A stretch of DNA of 64,000 nt from Vibrio sp. MEBiC08052 (GCF_001506075.1 NZ_KQ947475.1:3106631-3170630), one strand, 5' to 3'; positions 8,675 to 18,913 are shown, counted from the stretch's first letter. The notes: generated by a model from the letters alone, not told the origin. Program-made: numbers and translations.

Positions 8675-8944
8675 AATAGTTCCTAATCTTAGGTAAATCC
8701 AGTGCTATCAACGTGATTACTGGAAGACTTGGATTTTATCAGATTTGCGGTCTACACCCTACCAATTGTGCAAATCTGCGAGAGAATCATAACGCAAAGT
8801 CAAGATGACTCCACGAAAATGATTCTAATTCTCTTAGTTTTATATAAGTCAGACAACTCTGGGTTATTTGAAAATAATCATATACTTCACCTATAGATTT
8901 AAAAAACTTTTCTTCTTCTGCCTCATGGACGGAGTTTTTCAAAT

Positions 8945-11401
8945 TCAAAGCTTTACTAACAAACCGCTGATCACAGAATGACGCGAATACGTCAATTGCC
9001 GAATTAAACGCCCGACGACAACCATTACCATCATCAACGCAAAGATAGGCTGAATGACCCATAACAACGGATGGATGCGCGGCGTCAGTTCAAAAGCGTA
9101 ATGGATGATCGCGGCAACCAGCGCATCAGCGCCAAAGCCTGATACGCTGCCGGCCACAACCGCGATCAGGCCGAATTCAGCCAATACTGTCCACATCAAC
9201 CGCCGCCGACTCATCCCCAAGGTGCGGTATAGTTGCATTTCTTCATGCCGCTGCATGAGGCTCAGTCTCAGTAACGTATAAATCAGCAGTAAACCGGCAA
9301 TTACCCCCACCACAGCCAGAATTGAAATGGCATTGATAATCTGGGATAACAAGCCTTGAATTTTTTGGGTCATCTCTCGCAAATCAAGCAGACTCACAGT
9401 TGGGTAAGCATGGCCCAATTGCGATAGCTGATGTGATGCATCGGCTCCGAGACGAAAACTCACCATCCAAGTCGCGGGAAGCTGAGCCAGTCGATCTGGC
9501 GTGAATATAAAGTAAAAATTAGGCTTCATTTCACGCCATTCCACCTGCCGAATTGAGTTCACCTGAGCCGTAACGGGCTGGCTGTTAATCATGAAGGTTA
9601 ATTGATCACCAACTTTCACCCCCAGTTCACGCGCGACACTTTCTTCCACCGAAACCCCATTGCTTGACTGCCAGCGCCCCGCAACGATCTGATTATAGGT
9701 CGGTAACTGTTCGGCCCAGGTGAAATTAACTTCCCGGCGCAGCACATTACTGGCTTCCCGGCCACCAGCATATTCGATCGCATCGGTACCATTAATCAGC
9801 GACAGGCGTCCGCGAATAATCGGAAAGACTGGTGAATGAGTAATATCCAGTTGCTGTAACTGCTGCAGATAATCATCTTTCTCGTGGGTCGCAATATTCA
9901 ACGCAAAAACATCGGGGGCATTCTCAGGAAACACACTTGACCAGTCCGAGAGTAAATCCGTTCTGACCAACCATAAAGCAGCAAACAACATCAGCGACAA
10001 AGACAACGCACCCAACTGAATTCCCGAGGCAAATGGCGTACGATTGACACGTTTCAGTGCCAGTTTGAACGCTGCGTTTAACGGTAACGCCTGTACCCCG
10101 CGAAACAGGAGTAGCCCAATCCCTGCGAGCAGTGCAGAAGACAATAAGATCCCTCCCAAGACCAACCAGACCATAAACTGATTGCCCCAGTACAACGCCG
10201 CACCCGCCACAGGAAAAAGCCATAATCCCCACAGATAAATATGTTTGCGCTTCACTTGTGTATGATTTTGCAGGCTGGCAACGGCTTCAATATCAACCAA
10301 CCGATAAAGTGGGATCCCGAGCCCCGGAATCGCAACCAGCAGACAACTGAGCAGTGCCATCACAAATGGAGTTACACCAAGTTCAGGCAATGGTGATGGC
10401 AACAACCCAATTAACGGTAACCTTAATAATCGTTCCAACCCGTATCCCAACGGTAATCCCAGCAACAGTGCGATGCCTATGAGCATCGATACTTGAACCA
10501 TCAGCCAATGCCAAACCCAGCGTTTCGATGCACCGAGACTTTTCAGCATCGCCACCGTCTGGCGACGAGAAGCTACATAATGTTGGCATGTCAGTAACAG
10601 CGTCATCGCCGCCATCAATACCACGATGATCACAACCAACGATAAATACTGCTCTGATTTATTGAAAATATCCTGTGTTCCGGAACGCTCTCCGACATCG
10701 CGCCATTCATCACTGGGCGTCAATTTCACTTGTTGTTTTAACTGTTGAATGATGTCATCGCGGGCGTTGATAAACAGTTGATATTCAACCCGGCTGCCGA
10801 CTTGTAGTGCGCCCGTTTCCGGAATCAGAGACTGGTGGATGAATACGTTCGGCATCTGACGGAATGGATTAAAGCTAAATCCCGGTTCTTCGGTAATAGA
10901 GCCTGAAACCACATGTTCCATATCACCGATACTGACCCGGTCTCCTATCTTGATCCCGAGATCGGACAATAACTGCGGATCCAGCCAGACTTCATCTGGC
11001 GCAACATGAGATTGAATGGAGTGACCGTCAGATAAGCGCAGTGTGCCACGTAGCGGAAACGCTTCATCCACCGCCTTGACAAAGACCAGCTTCATCCCAT
11101 CTCCGCCAAACAGCATGGTGGAAAACTGGGTCATCTGTGATGTCGTGCCTCCCAACTCCCGGGCTTTGGTTATCAATGCTTCAGGAATCGGATTGGCGCT
11201 GGCAAAAACCGTATCCGCCATTAACGCATCTTTACCTTGCTTGGCAATCACCTGATCCATACGTTGGGCAATCGCAGATAGCGCAAAAACACTGGCAATA
11301 ATCAGCACAAACGCCATGACAACCAGCCACAGCTGTCCCTGTCGAAGCTCCTGCCGACACCATCGCACCAGTGAGCGATTGACCAAATACGATGAATTCA
11401 T
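8945..11401 (-). CDS. ybbP: ABC transporter permease, FtsX/MacB type (YbbP-like)
   Basis: At 818 residues it matches the size of E. coli YbbP (about 800). It has an N-terminal TM segment (LVVMAFVLIIASVFALSAIAQ), a periplasmic domain of about 200 residues, two blocks of FtsX-type TM helices (near 250-440 and 460-490), a second periplasmic domain, and a C-terminal FtsX block (NAISILAVVGVIAGLLLIYTLLRLSLMQRHEEMQLYRTLGMSRRRLMW). Its start overlaps the stop of ybbA by four bases (ATGA), so the two form one transporter. The family acts in export or envelope lipid/lipoprotein processes; the substrate is unknown. The last 12 residues look unlike the usual family ending, so the C-terminus may have been altered. 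Confidence 0.9.
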   Translation of the reverse strand: MNSSYLVNRSLVRWCRQELRQGQLWLVVMAFVLIIASVFALSAIAQRMDQVIAKQGKDALMADTVFASANPIPEALITKARELGGTTSQMTQFSTMLFGGDGMKLVFVKAVDEAFPLRGTLRLSDGHSIQSHVAPDEVWLDPQLLSDLGIKIGDRVSIGDMEHVVSGSITEEPGFSFNPFRQMPNVFIHQSLIPETGALQVGSRVEYQLFINARDDIIQQLKQQVKLTPSDEWRDVGERSGTQDIFNKSEQYLSLVVIIVVLMAAMTLLLTCQHYVASRRQTVAMLKSLGASKRWVWHWLMVQVSMLIGIALLLGLPLGYGLERLLRLPLIGLLPSPLPELGVTPFVMALLSCLLVAIPGLGIPLYRLVDIEAVASLQNHTQVKRKHIYLWGLWLFPVAGAALYWGNQFMVWLVLGGILLSSALLAGIGLLLFRGVQALPLNAAFKLALKRVNRTPFASGIQLGALSLSLMLFAALWLVRTDLLSDWSSVFPENAPDVFALNIATHEKDDYLQQLQQLDITHSPVFPIIRGRLSLINGTDAIEYAGGREASNVLRREVNFTWAEQLPTYNQIVAGRWQSSNGVSVEESVARELGVKVGDQLTFMINSQPVTAQVNSIRQVEWREMKPNFYFIFTPDRLAQLPATWMVSFRLGADASHQLSQLGHAYPTVSLLDLREMTQKIQGLLSQIINAISILAVVGVIAGLLLIYTLLRLSLMQRHEEMQLYRTLGMSRRRLMWTVLAEFGLIAVVAGSVSGFGADALVAAIIHYAFELTPRIHPLLWVIQPIFALMMVMVVVGRLIRQLTYSRHSVISGLLVKL

Positions 11402-12081
11402 GATTCAATCTCCTCGATCCGCCCTTCACTCATTTGCAACCGACGCTGGCACCGCTGCGCCAGATGATGATCATGGGTTACCAATACCAGTGTGGTACCG
11501 AATTCCTCATTGAGCCGAAACAGGAGTTCGATTATCACTGCGGCGGTCTTTTGATCGAGGTTTCCGGTCGGTTCATCCGCGAACAGAATTTTAGGTTGAA
11601 TCATAAATGCCCGCGCAATGGCGACCCGCTGTTGCTCCCCACCGGAAAGCTGAGCCGGTGTATGATGGAGCCGCTCCCCCAGCCCGACTGCGTTTAACAG
11701 CGATGTTGCCCGCACCCGATCTTCGGGTTCTCCGCGAAGCAGGCACGGCAAAGTAACATTATCTAACGCTGACAAACTGGGAATCAGTAAAAAATTCTGA
11801 AAAATAAAGCCAACGGATTCACTGCGTATCGCTGCCCGTTGCTCATCGTCGAGTGTATTCAATGACTGCCCAAACAGCGCAACATCACCTGAAGAGGCAA
11901 TATCCAGCCCGGATAACAGTGCCATCAGGGTCGATTTACCCGCACCGGAAGTCCCGACAATGGCCACGCTTTCTGTTGGATAAATATCAAAATGAGCCTC
12001 TTTAACAATTGTCAAATCCTGTTGATTCGTAGACACTGTTTTACTCAGATATTTTGCAGAAATCACAGGTGTGTTCGTCAT
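11398..12081 (-). CDS. ybbA: ABC transporter ATP-binding protein (YbbA-like)
   Basis: The 227-residue ATPase has Walker A (GTSGAGKST), the Q-loop (FQNFLLIPSLSALDNV), signature LSGGEQQRVAIARA, Walker B (ILFADEPTGNLD) and the H-loop (VTHDHH). This is the LolD/MacB/YbbA subgroup that partners FtsX-type permeases. AAAGGA lies 10 bases before its ATG. The start codon occupies 12079-12081 and overlaps the tesA start codon on the opposite strand in the shared tetramer CATG. This arrangement beside tesA is also known from E. coli. Confidence 0.93.
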   Translation of the reverse strand: MTNTPVISAKYLSKTVSTNQQDLTIVKEAHFDIYPTESVAIVGTSGAGKSTLMALLSGLDIASSGDVALFGQSLNTLDDEQRAAIRSESVGFIFQNFLLIPSLSALDNVTLPCLLRGEPEDRVRATSLLNAVGLGERLHHTPAQLSGGEQQRVAIARAFMIQPKILFADEPTGNLDQKTAAVIIELLFRLNEEFGTTLVLVTHDHHLAQRCQRRLQMSEGRIEEIES

Positions 12082-12706
12082 GCGATGGTTATCCTTTCTT
12101 CTGGTTCTGACTTTTTCATTACAGGCTCATAGTGCCCGATTACTGATCGTCGGTGATAGTTTGAGTGCCGGTTATCAAATGTCTGTCGATCAGGCATGGC
12201 CGAGTTTACTCCCTCAAGCCTTACAAAAGTACAATCGCTCGGTCACCGTCGTCAACGCCAGTATCTCCGGAGATACAACTGGTAACAGTTTGTCTCGTTT
12301 ACCACAACTGTTACAGCGACATATGCCAGATTATGTACTGCTCGAACTGGGAGCCAACGACGGGCTCCGCGGCTTCTCACCGCAGATTCCTGAGCAAAAT
12401 CTGGCCAAAATGATTGATCTCATCACGCAATCCGGCGCACGGGCAATTCTGATGCAGATTCGCATCCCTCCGAACTATGGGCAGCGCTATAGCAAAGCTT
12501 TCGCCTCTATCTATCCAAAACTGGCGACGGAAAAACAGGTTCCGCTATTGCCGTTTTTTCTGGAACAGGTCATTCTTCGCCCAGAATGGATGAAATCCGA
12601 TGGACTCCATCCCAATGAAGATGCACAACCTTGGATTGCCGGATGGATGGCGCAACATCTGCACCCTTTACTTGATCAACCCGCGGCCCCGGACATGCAG
12701 TCATGA
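12080..12706 (+). CDS. tesA: Acyl-CoA thioesterase I / lysophospholipase L1 / arylesterase
   Basis: This 208-residue periplasmic SGNH hydrolase has a signal peptide ending LQAHSA-R. The four SGNH blocks are all present: GDSLSAG (catalytic Ser near residue 27), ISGDTTGN (Gly), GANDGLRG (Asn), and SDGLHPN (Asp and His). I start it at the ATG at 12080. An in-frame GTG at 12071 would add three residues and is less likely. Its 5' end overlaps ybbA head to head, so its promoter must lie inside ybbA. Confidence 0.95.
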   Translation: MRWLSFLLVLTFSLQAHSARLLIVGDSLSAGYQMSVDQAWPSLLPQALQKYNRSVTVVNASISGDTTGNSLSRLPQLLQRHMPDYVLLELGANDGLRGFSPQIPEQNLAKMIDLITQSGARAILMQIRIPPNYGQRYSKAFASIYPKLATEKQVPLLPFFLEQVILRPEWMKSDGLHPNEDAQPWIAGWMAQHLHPLLDQPAAPDMQS

Positions 12707-12847
12707 TTCCTAGTTCGGCTTTTACTGCCCTAGCTCAATAAACATCAGACAATTTTGCGTTAATGTAGCTGATGTGTTAACTGAAAAAATCAACACGTTT
12801 AAACTGTTCATCATCATGATATGTTTCATCATCATAGGGTAACCGAC

Positions 12848-14056
12848 ATGCACATAACCCCAAAGATCAATGGCGTTGTTGCACATAGCGCACATCCTTA
12901 CGGTTGCGAGCAATCGATTATACAACAAATTCAATATGCTAAGGCCGCAACTCCGATTCAACACGGCCCAAAACGGGTGCTCATCTTAGGTGCATCTTCC
13001 GGACTGGGGCTTGCTGCGCGGATCGCACTCACGTTTGGCGGTGCTAAAGCGGACACCATCGGTGTCTCTCTCGATACACCACCGCAAACGAATCACTCCG
13101 GTAGTGCTGGTTTCTACAACAACTACTACTTCAAACAGTATGCGCAACGTGAAGGCCGCACTGCGATTAATATTCAGGGGGATGTGTTTTCCCGCCGCAC
13201 GAAAGAAGCCGTGATCGAAGCAATTGAGACTTACTTTGAAGGTGAAGTTGATCTCATTATTTACAGTGTTGCCTCCGGCAAACGTCGAAAAGCGGAAGGC
13301 AGTGATAGCTTCTGGTACTCCGCCATTAAACCGATTGGTCAGTCAATACAGAGTGTCTTACTCGATTTGGGCCATGACCAATGGCACGATGTCATACTTG
13401 AACCCGCTTTAGAAGAAGAGATCGACTCGACACTCAAAGTGATGGGCGGAGAAGACTGGGAAGCATGGATCGATGCATTGATTAATTCAGAATCGATTGC
13501 TGATGGTTGTCAATCCATTGCGTTCTCTTATATCGGCTCAGCGTTGACCCATCCCATTTATCTGGACGGCACTCTGGGGCGGGCGAAAGTCGATTTACAT
13601 CAAACCAGTCATTCCCTCAACATGAAGCTCGCTAACTATGGTGGTCATGCTTATGCGGTGGTCTGTCAGGCTTTGCTCACCCGAGCCAGTATATTTATTC
13701 CCGGTCTGAGCCCTTATTTGATTGCTTTGAATCAGGCTATGCACGCTTTAGGCGTGAATGAAAACTGCAACAGCCAGATGCAACGCCTGTTCACCACCAA
13801 ACTGTATGGTCCTGAGACCGTTCCCGTCGATGGCGAGCGACTGATTCGCTTGGATGAGCACGAGCTTTCTCCGGAAGTACAAACCAAAACGCAGCAGTTG
13901 TTGGCAGGAATCAATGCCGATAATTTGTCTCAGCTCGATGCTTATCAAACATTCAAAAAAGCATTCATGCGACTGAACGGTTTTCAATGGCCAGCCATTG
14001 ATGATCACGCACCGATCGATCTCCGGCCTTTTATCAAATTCGCGACAAAAGAATAA
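12848..14056 (+). CDS. fabV: Enoyl-[acyl-carrier-protein] reductase FabV
   Basis: FabV carries out the last, NADH-dependent step of fatty-acid elongation and is the triclosan-resistant replacement for FabI. The protein (402 residues) has the Rossmann motif VLILGASSGLGLA, the FabV signature IIYSVASGKRRK, and the catalytic Y-x8-K motif in YLDGTLGRAK (Tyr238, Lys247). The start MHITPKINGV is family-typical and has AGGG eight bases upstream; an earlier ATG at 12821 is ignored. FabV was first characterised in Vibrio cholerae. A strong terminator follows. Confidence 0.97.
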   Translation: MHITPKINGVVAHSAHPYGCEQSIIQQIQYAKAATPIQHGPKRVLILGASSGLGLAARIALTFGGAKADTIGVSLDTPPQTNHSGSAGFYNNYYFKQYAQREGRTAINIQGDVFSRRTKEAVIEAIETYFEGEVDLIIYSVASGKRRKAEGSDSFWYSAIKPIGQSIQSVLLDLGHDQWHDVILEPALEEEIDSTLKVMGGEDWEAWIDALINSESIADGCQSIAFSYIGSALTHPIYLDGTLGRAKVDLHQTSHSLNMKLANYGGHAYAVVCQALLTRASIFIPGLSPYLIALNQAMHALGVNENCNSQMQRLFTTKLYGPETVPVDGERLIRLDEHELSPEVQTKTQQLLAGINADNLSQLDAYQTFKKAFMRLNGFQWPAIDDHAPIDLRPFIKFATKE

Positions 14057-14089
14057 CGATGATATCGTGCTCACTCTTGATGTTTTTAT

Positions 14090-14120
14090 AGCTTCGAGTA
14101 TGTGCTCGGAGCTTTTTTTT
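14090..14120 (+). terminator. Rho-independent terminator of fabV
   Basis: Stem AGCTTCGAG / CTCGGAGCT with loop TATGTG is followed by eight T residues, 34 bases past the fabV stop codon. Confidence 0.9.
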
Positions 14121-14180
14121 GCTAGATTATAAGAAGAGTGCTGACTTTCATGAAACAGCTGAGCTCAGGAATATCACAAC

Positions 14181-16073
14181 ATGCCAAATAATCACCCGAA
14201 CCATTTGATCATTCCGGAACACATTCTGGATAACTGGCAAAATATTGTGAATCTCGCTGCTGGGATTCTCTCTTCTCCGACGGTGATGCTGATGCGCTGT
14301 CGTGAAGGTATAAACGAGCGAATATGTCATAGTCATCACTCGGGCGCACTCAACCTTGATGAGCTCTGTGCATGTCAACTCCATCAGATTGTTCTCGAAT
14401 CAGGTCAGCCACTGTGGGTTTCTGATATTGAAGAAGAACCGACCCTATCGACTTATTTACCGGATCCGGTCATGTCCTATGCGGGGTTACCACTGTATTT
14501 CCCCAATCAAATACCATTCGGTATGTTGGTGATTATCGATAGCCAGATACACCATTTTCATGAACTTGAATTTCAGTTATTGGAGAACCTTCAGTCCGCG
14601 ATCGAGTCTCATTTGAAAATATTGACACAGCAATCTGAGATCAACCGACTCAATCACTACATTGAAAACACGCTTTCTCACGATACGGTCGATTATGTCA
14701 ATCTGACTCAGACACTACATCAAGAAATCGATCGCCGCAAAATCGTCGAACGCCAGTTGCAATATAATAAACGCCACGATCCCAGCACGGGGTTTCTCAA
14801 CCGCTTCGCACTTGAAGACGAGCTCAAACATCGCTTGGCAAACTGTGCCGCCCGCGGCGAAAAATTTGCAGTGATTCACATCGGTTTCAGCAATGCCCGT
14901 CATCTGCAAACCCGCTTTGGTTATCAAGAGTGGGAAAACGTCCTGAAACACTATCATGCACAACTCGAATCGCTGGATCTTGAAGAAATTGAACTGTTAA
15001 CTGCTCGCCCCAACTCCACCGATCTGGCTCTGATTGTACAATCCTGTCATCTGAAACGGGATGTGGATATGCTATGTGAGAAGTTGGTATTGATGAGCAA
15101 AGCCGTCTTTCATATTCATCATCAATCAATTCACTTACATGCTTATATTGGTATTGCCATTTCCGGTGAAGACACCACAGTTACCGAGCTTCTGGAACAA
15201 GCTTCCGCAGCGATGATTTCGTGCAAAGACTCCGGTCATTTGTATTACTACCATTCAGAAGCGCTCGCTCAATCTCAACTCCGCCTTCACCAGTTGGAAA
15301 ACTACCTGCTTCATGCGGTGAGAAATGGCGATCTGATGCTCTATTTTCAGCCTAAAGTCTGTCCGACAACCCGACTGTGGATCGGTGCAGAAGCATTACT
15401 ACGCTGGCGTCATCCTGTTCTGGGAGAAATCTCCAGTGAAACACTGATTCATCTGGCAGAAAAAAATGGTCTGATATTTGAAGTGGGAAACTTTGTGCTG
15501 AAAACAGCAATTGAAAAAGCCAGTCAATGGACTCGCTATCTGAGCGATTTTAAAATTGCGGTCAATGTTTCAGCCAAGCAGTTGCGGGACATTCGCTTTG
15601 TCGAGCAAGTCACACAGTTTTTGCAAGCCTACCAACTTCCGGCCCATCATCTGGAAATAGAAGTCACTGAAAGCGGTTTAATCACCGATGAAAAAGTGGC
15701 TGGCGATATTCTTCAGATTCTTCATGAACTCGGAGTCACCCTATCACTTGATGACTTCGGTACCGGATATGCGTCATTCAGTTATCTGAAAAAGTTTCCT
15801 TTCGATTGTATTAAGATCGATAAAAGCTTTGTGCATTCACTGGAAGAGAGTGAAGAGGACAAAGAAATTGTGCGCTCTATCATTCAAGTCGCCAAAAAAC
15901 TCAAATTGCAAATCATCATTGAAGGGGTTGAAACAGAAGCACAAGAGCAGTTTATCATCGCGGAAGGTTGTGACTACGGGCAAGGTTTTTTATACGGACG
16001 CCCTGTCCCTGCTGATGTGTTTGAAGACAGTTTGGTGCAACAAATGCAGTCTCAGTTACAGCAGATTAATTAA
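14181..16073 (+). CDS. GAF-like / degenerate GGDEF / EAL domain protein (c-di-GMP phosphodiesterase)
   Basis: This 630-residue cytoplasmic signalling protein has three parts. Residues 15-150 look GAF-like (WQNIVNLAAGILSSPTVMLM, GMLVIIDS). Residues 195-340 follow the GGDEF fold (DPSTGFLNRFALEDEL), but the signature position reads RPNSTD, so cyclase activity is unlikely. Residues 370-620 form an EAL domain with all key motifs: EALLRW, NVSAKQL, EVTESG, DDFGTGYASF, KIDKSFV and EGVETEAQ. It should hydrolyse c-di-GMP in response to whatever the GAF domain binds. It lies alone after the fabV terminator. Confidence 0.93.
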   Translation: MPNNHPNHLIIPEHILDNWQNIVNLAAGILSSPTVMLMRCREGINERICHSHHSGALNLDELCACQLHQIVLESGQPLWVSDIEEEPTLSTYLPDPVMSYAGLPLYFPNQIPFGMLVIIDSQIHHFHELEFQLLENLQSAIESHLKILTQQSEINRLNHYIENTLSHDTVDYVNLTQTLHQEIDRRKIVERQLQYNKRHDPSTGFLNRFALEDELKHRLANCAARGEKFAVIHIGFSNARHLQTRFGYQEWENVLKHYHAQLESLDLEEIELLTARPNSTDLALIVQSCHLKRDVDMLCEKLVLMSKAVFHIHHQSIHLHAYIGIAISGEDTTVTELLEQASAAMISCKDSGHLYYYHSEALAQSQLRLHQLENYLLHAVRNGDLMLYFQPKVCPTTRLWIGAEALLRWRHPVLGEISSETLIHLAEKNGLIFEVGNFVLKTAIEKASQWTRYLSDFKIAVNVSAKQLRDIRFVEQVTQFLQAYQLPAHHLEIEVTESGLITDEKVAGDILQILHELGVTLSLDDFGTGYASFSYLKKFPFDCIKIDKSFVHSLEESEEDKEIVRSIIQVAKKLKLQIIIEGVETEAQEQFIIAEGCDYGQGFLYGRPVPADVFEDSLVQQMQSQLQQIN

Positions 16074-16204
16074 CACTATCAGTCAATGCTCAAAAGACAT
16101 GTGATCACAAACACTCCCCAAAAACAGCCTCACGGCAGTTTGGAATAACGATTGACTGGTGACTTGCAGATTATGTTGAATATCAAAAAGGTGACACCGT
16201 CACC

Positions 16205-16846
16205 TCATATCATTTTGTCCGTAGCCGTCTGACGCAAAATATGCCATGCTTCACACAAGGTCCGGAACCTTTCCGTATCACCATTATCTCGATCCGGATG
16301 CCAGCGCAGCGCCAGTTTACGCCATGTTTTCCGGATTTCCGTATCACTGGCATCAACGGGTAATTCGAATAACCGTAACGCTCTGGCTCGATCCATATCA
16401 GTCACGTTGTCATCCTGACCAATATATTGCCGATAACGGGTCCAGAATTCATTCAGCAGACGTTTGACTTCACCTTCACTCGCTTCATAATTACTCCAGT
16501 CGGTATAATACATACGTAGCGGGTCAGCCTGATCAATGAAATACGCGACATGACTGCTCACCAAACGTAACTCAATATCCATCGCCTCGACCTGAAGCCA
16601 GCGCTCGGGATAAAGCATCTCTTGCAGTTGATAGAGTGCATTCATAATCAAAAAGTTGCGTTTGAAGATATCCTTTCCCGGTGATGAATCTAACTCAGGA
16701 ACATACCCCAATTCATTCAACCGGGCTGAAAGCGTGTGGACTTTCCAGCCCGAGCATTCTCGTTTCAGCACTTCCAAAATAGGCCAAATCAGTGGATTTT
16801 CCATCTGTGTATGGAATACCGTTTGTAAGCTCTGATTTCCTGACAT
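16205..16846 (-). CDS. J-domain protein (DNAJ-related family)
   Basis: The protein has 213 residues. The first 150 match the DNAJ-related N-terminal domain (NPLIWPILEVLKRE...HTLSARLNELG). A C-terminal J domain follows (ALRLFELPVDASDTEIRKTWRKLALRWHPDRDNG) with the essential HPD. The J domain should stimulate the ATPase of a DnaK-type Hsp70; the client is unknown. AAGGAG eight bases before the ATG at 16846 decides the start; the longer frame to 16873 has no such site. Confidence 0.9.
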   Translation of the reverse strand: MSGNQSLQTVFHTQMENPLIWPILEVLKRECSGWKVHTLSARLNELGYVPELDSSPGKDIFKRNFLIMNALYQLQEMLYPERWLQVEAMDIELRLVSSHVAYFIDQADPLRMYYTDWSNYEASEGEVKRLLNEFWTRYRQYIGQDDNVTDMDRARALRLFELPVDASDTEIRKTWRKLALRWHPDRDNGDTERFRTLCEAWHILRQTATDKMI

Positions 16847-17079
16847 TACTGCACTCCTTGAGAGCATTCTCACTGTCGTCTATCGATTGAAGGATACTCG
16901 ATACAGACTATCCTGTTCTTCCCTACTTTCCTATACCCGCATCGGTATCCGGTCTTCTTTCTGTGACGTGATTGCCAATGCCACGCAACAACCATGGCTT
17001 TTACAAATTGCCTTTACAGTGATTACGCTCACCTGCCTCCCAAATACGTCATTCAAACGTCAAGCGGGGACAAGTTGAT

Positions 17080-17418
17080 TTATCCCCGCTCTTCCGGATG
17101 CAGTGTCACTGTCTCAATCCAATGAAGGTAAGCCTGAAATCCATCCATCACCGGGATTTGAATAATTTGTGGTATTTCGTACGAATGAACTTCCCGAATC
17201 GCCAACTCAACCGCCTGATAGTGACGACTCTGAGTTTTCATCAACAGTAGTATCTCCTGATCAGTACAGATTTCCCCCTCCCAGCGATAATGACTATTGA
17301 TCGGTAATGTCTGAATACAAGCAACCAGTTGTGCAGACAATAGGCGTGAGACTATCGCCTGACAACCTTCCTGACTGTTGATCGTGGTCAGCACCATACA
17401 GAACGGTGTTTCAGTCAT
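17080..17418 (-). CDS. cutA: Divalent-cation tolerance protein CutA
   Basis: The 112-residue protein has the CutA1 trimer motifs VACIQTLPINSHYRWEGEI and ELLLMKT-like ILLLMKTQ, then the conserved HSYEIPQIIQIPV and the C-terminal YLHWIE. CutA1 proteins are small trimeric proteins linked to copper tolerance and signalling, with no firmly known activity. In many proteobacteria cutA sits by dsbD; here neither neighbour is related. Confidence 0.95.
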   Translation of the reverse strand: MTETPFCMVLTTINSQEGCQAIVSRLLSAQLVACIQTLPINSHYRWEGEICTDQEILLLMKTQSRHYQAVELAIREVHSYEIPQIIQIPVMDGFQAYLHWIETVTLHPEERG

Positions 17419-17719
17419 CTGACTTATTCCTTTGTCCTCTCATCATGTCCTGATTATAGCCTAGCAACCAAAAACATGACCGAACATCCAACACGATGAG
17501 ACATCGACCCCATAAAATCATAGTGTATATAAGGTAAATCGCCATTTGTCAGGCAGAAGAAGATAGCCAGAACCTAAAGGGGGAATAGTCATCGGGAAAG
17601 AGAAAAGAATAACAAGATAGGACAATCAGTTGAGCAATGTGAGACTAAAGATGCAAAATATCAACCTTACTGAACTATCAATAAGGTTGATATTGATTAC
17701 TGTTTAGAATGCTGACGCA
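17419..17719. other. Intergenic region between cutA and porin gene
   Basis: Nothing coding is seen. It holds the upstream region of cutA and the terminator of the porin gene at 17657-17694. Confidence 0.5.
17657..17694 (-). terminator. Terminator of the LamB-type porin gene
   Basis: A 13-bp perfect stem (AATATCAACCTTA / TAAGGTTGATATT, 12-base loop) lies 25 bases past the porin stop and is followed by a short T-rich stretch on the minus strand. Confidence 0.7.
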
Positions 17720-18913
17720 TTACCACCAAGCTTCAAACATGGCACCGAACGTCAATGTATCTAAATTACTTGACTTCATATTGCCCGTTTTAGAATCAAA
17801 GCCAATATACTCATTGTCGGCTTTACCGACTGTAGTATAAAAACGTAGCATTGGGTGGGCTGGCACTTGAGAGCCAATCTCAATATTTTGTGAGAGTGTC
17901 AGCTTCCACGAACTGTTTCTTGCATTAATATCTTTATAATCAACGACGCTATAACCCGCTTCTATCCATGTTGAATTAATGCTGTCCCAATTATACGTGG
18001 GGCGCACAACCACATTATAGTTTGCCCGGTCTTCGTTCCCTGCCACATCCAAGAACTGATATGCTGCCAGATACTCAACGGCGGCTTGATCAGAAATCTT
18101 GCTCGCACCGTTAAAACTGACTAACCATGCGCGTTGATCCTTCGTCAACTCAAATACGCTATCTTTGGCATTGTCAGCATAACGGAAAAGGAGATGATGT
18201 CCGGCCATCGATAGGTCTGCCGCTAACTGATATGCCTTAGTATTATAATAATCAGGTTTATCTTGTAATTTTTTCGATGCGAAGCCATAGTTGGCATAAA
18301 ACTCAACCGATGCATCGTCAAAAAGGTTAATACCGTGTAGTTTCGACGTCACCGCATATTTACCGTTATCACCAACCAAATCACTCTGGACCTGACCGAC
18401 GGCACCGAAATCGAGTTTGACGCCGCCCAGATTCAGATTATAAAAGCCGGCACCTTGTCCATCGTGAGTCATCCAAAAATAGTCATTCAAATTTGTCTGT
18501 GGACGTTGATGGAAATTTCGCCCGGCCCATACTTTTAATTCGGGTTGAGAATCGACAAAGTTGGTGACACTCGCATATGCTTTTTTGACTTTGACACCAC
18601 CGGTTCCGTTTTTCGCCCAAGGTTCGTCAGAATAGTGGTCCAATAACACCACAATATCCCACTGGTCGCCGAGAGCACTGGTGTATCCTTTTGATAAACC
18701 AAATTCCCCACCATTATTCTCGTTACCTAATCGACCAGTGGCATTCCCATTCAATGCGCCCGCAGTCTTAACTAACTTTTCGTCCTTATCCTGAAACGCC
18801 GCACCATAACGTGCATATCCGGAAAATCTAAAATTATCATCAGCAAAAGCTGAATTCGATATCATGGGTAAACCCACTGCGATACATACAGAAATTAATT
18901 TCAATGCTCTCAT
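17720..18913 (-). CDS. LamB-type carbohydrate porin (maltoporin family)
   Basis: This 397-residue outer-membrane protein has a signal peptide (cleavage after NSAFA-D) and LamB-family segments: FRFSGYARYGAAF at the first strand, ENNGGEFGLSKGY, KVWAGRNFHQR, DYFWMTHDGQGAGFYNL, and a terminal aromatic residue (MFEAWW) for beta-barrel assembly. LamB-family porins form 18-strand trimeric sugar channels. Given the neighbours, the likely substrate is beta-glucan oligosaccharides rather than maltodextrin. It lies at the edge of the glucan locus and has its own terminator. Confidence 0.9.
   Translation of the reverse strand: MRALKLISVCIAVGLPMISNSAFADDNFRFSGYARYGAAFQDKDEKLVKTAGALNGNATGRLGNENNGGEFGLSKGYTSALGDQWDIVVLLDHYSDEPWAKNGTGGVKVKKAYASVTNFVDSQPELKVWAGRNFHQRPQTNLNDYFWMTHDGQGAGFYNLNLGGVKLDFGAVGQVQSDLVGDNGKYAVTSKLHGINLFDDASVEFYANYGFASKKLQDKPDYYNTKAYQLAADLSMAGHHLLFRYADNAKDSVFELTKDQRAWLVSFNGASKISDQAAVEYLAAYQFLDVAGNEDRANYNVVVRPTYNWDSINSTWIEAGYSVVDYKDINARNSSWKLTLSQNIEIGSQVPAHPMLRFYTTVGKADNEYIGFDSKTGNMKSSNLDTLTFGAMFEAWW

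Noticed and set aside
8787..9062. 91-codon minus-strand ORF overlapping the 3' end of ybbP
   Set aside because: More than a third lies inside ybbP in another frame, and there is no clear ribosome site. The unique part has no family I recognise. It might mark a rearranged ybbP end, but the evidence is too thin to call a gene.
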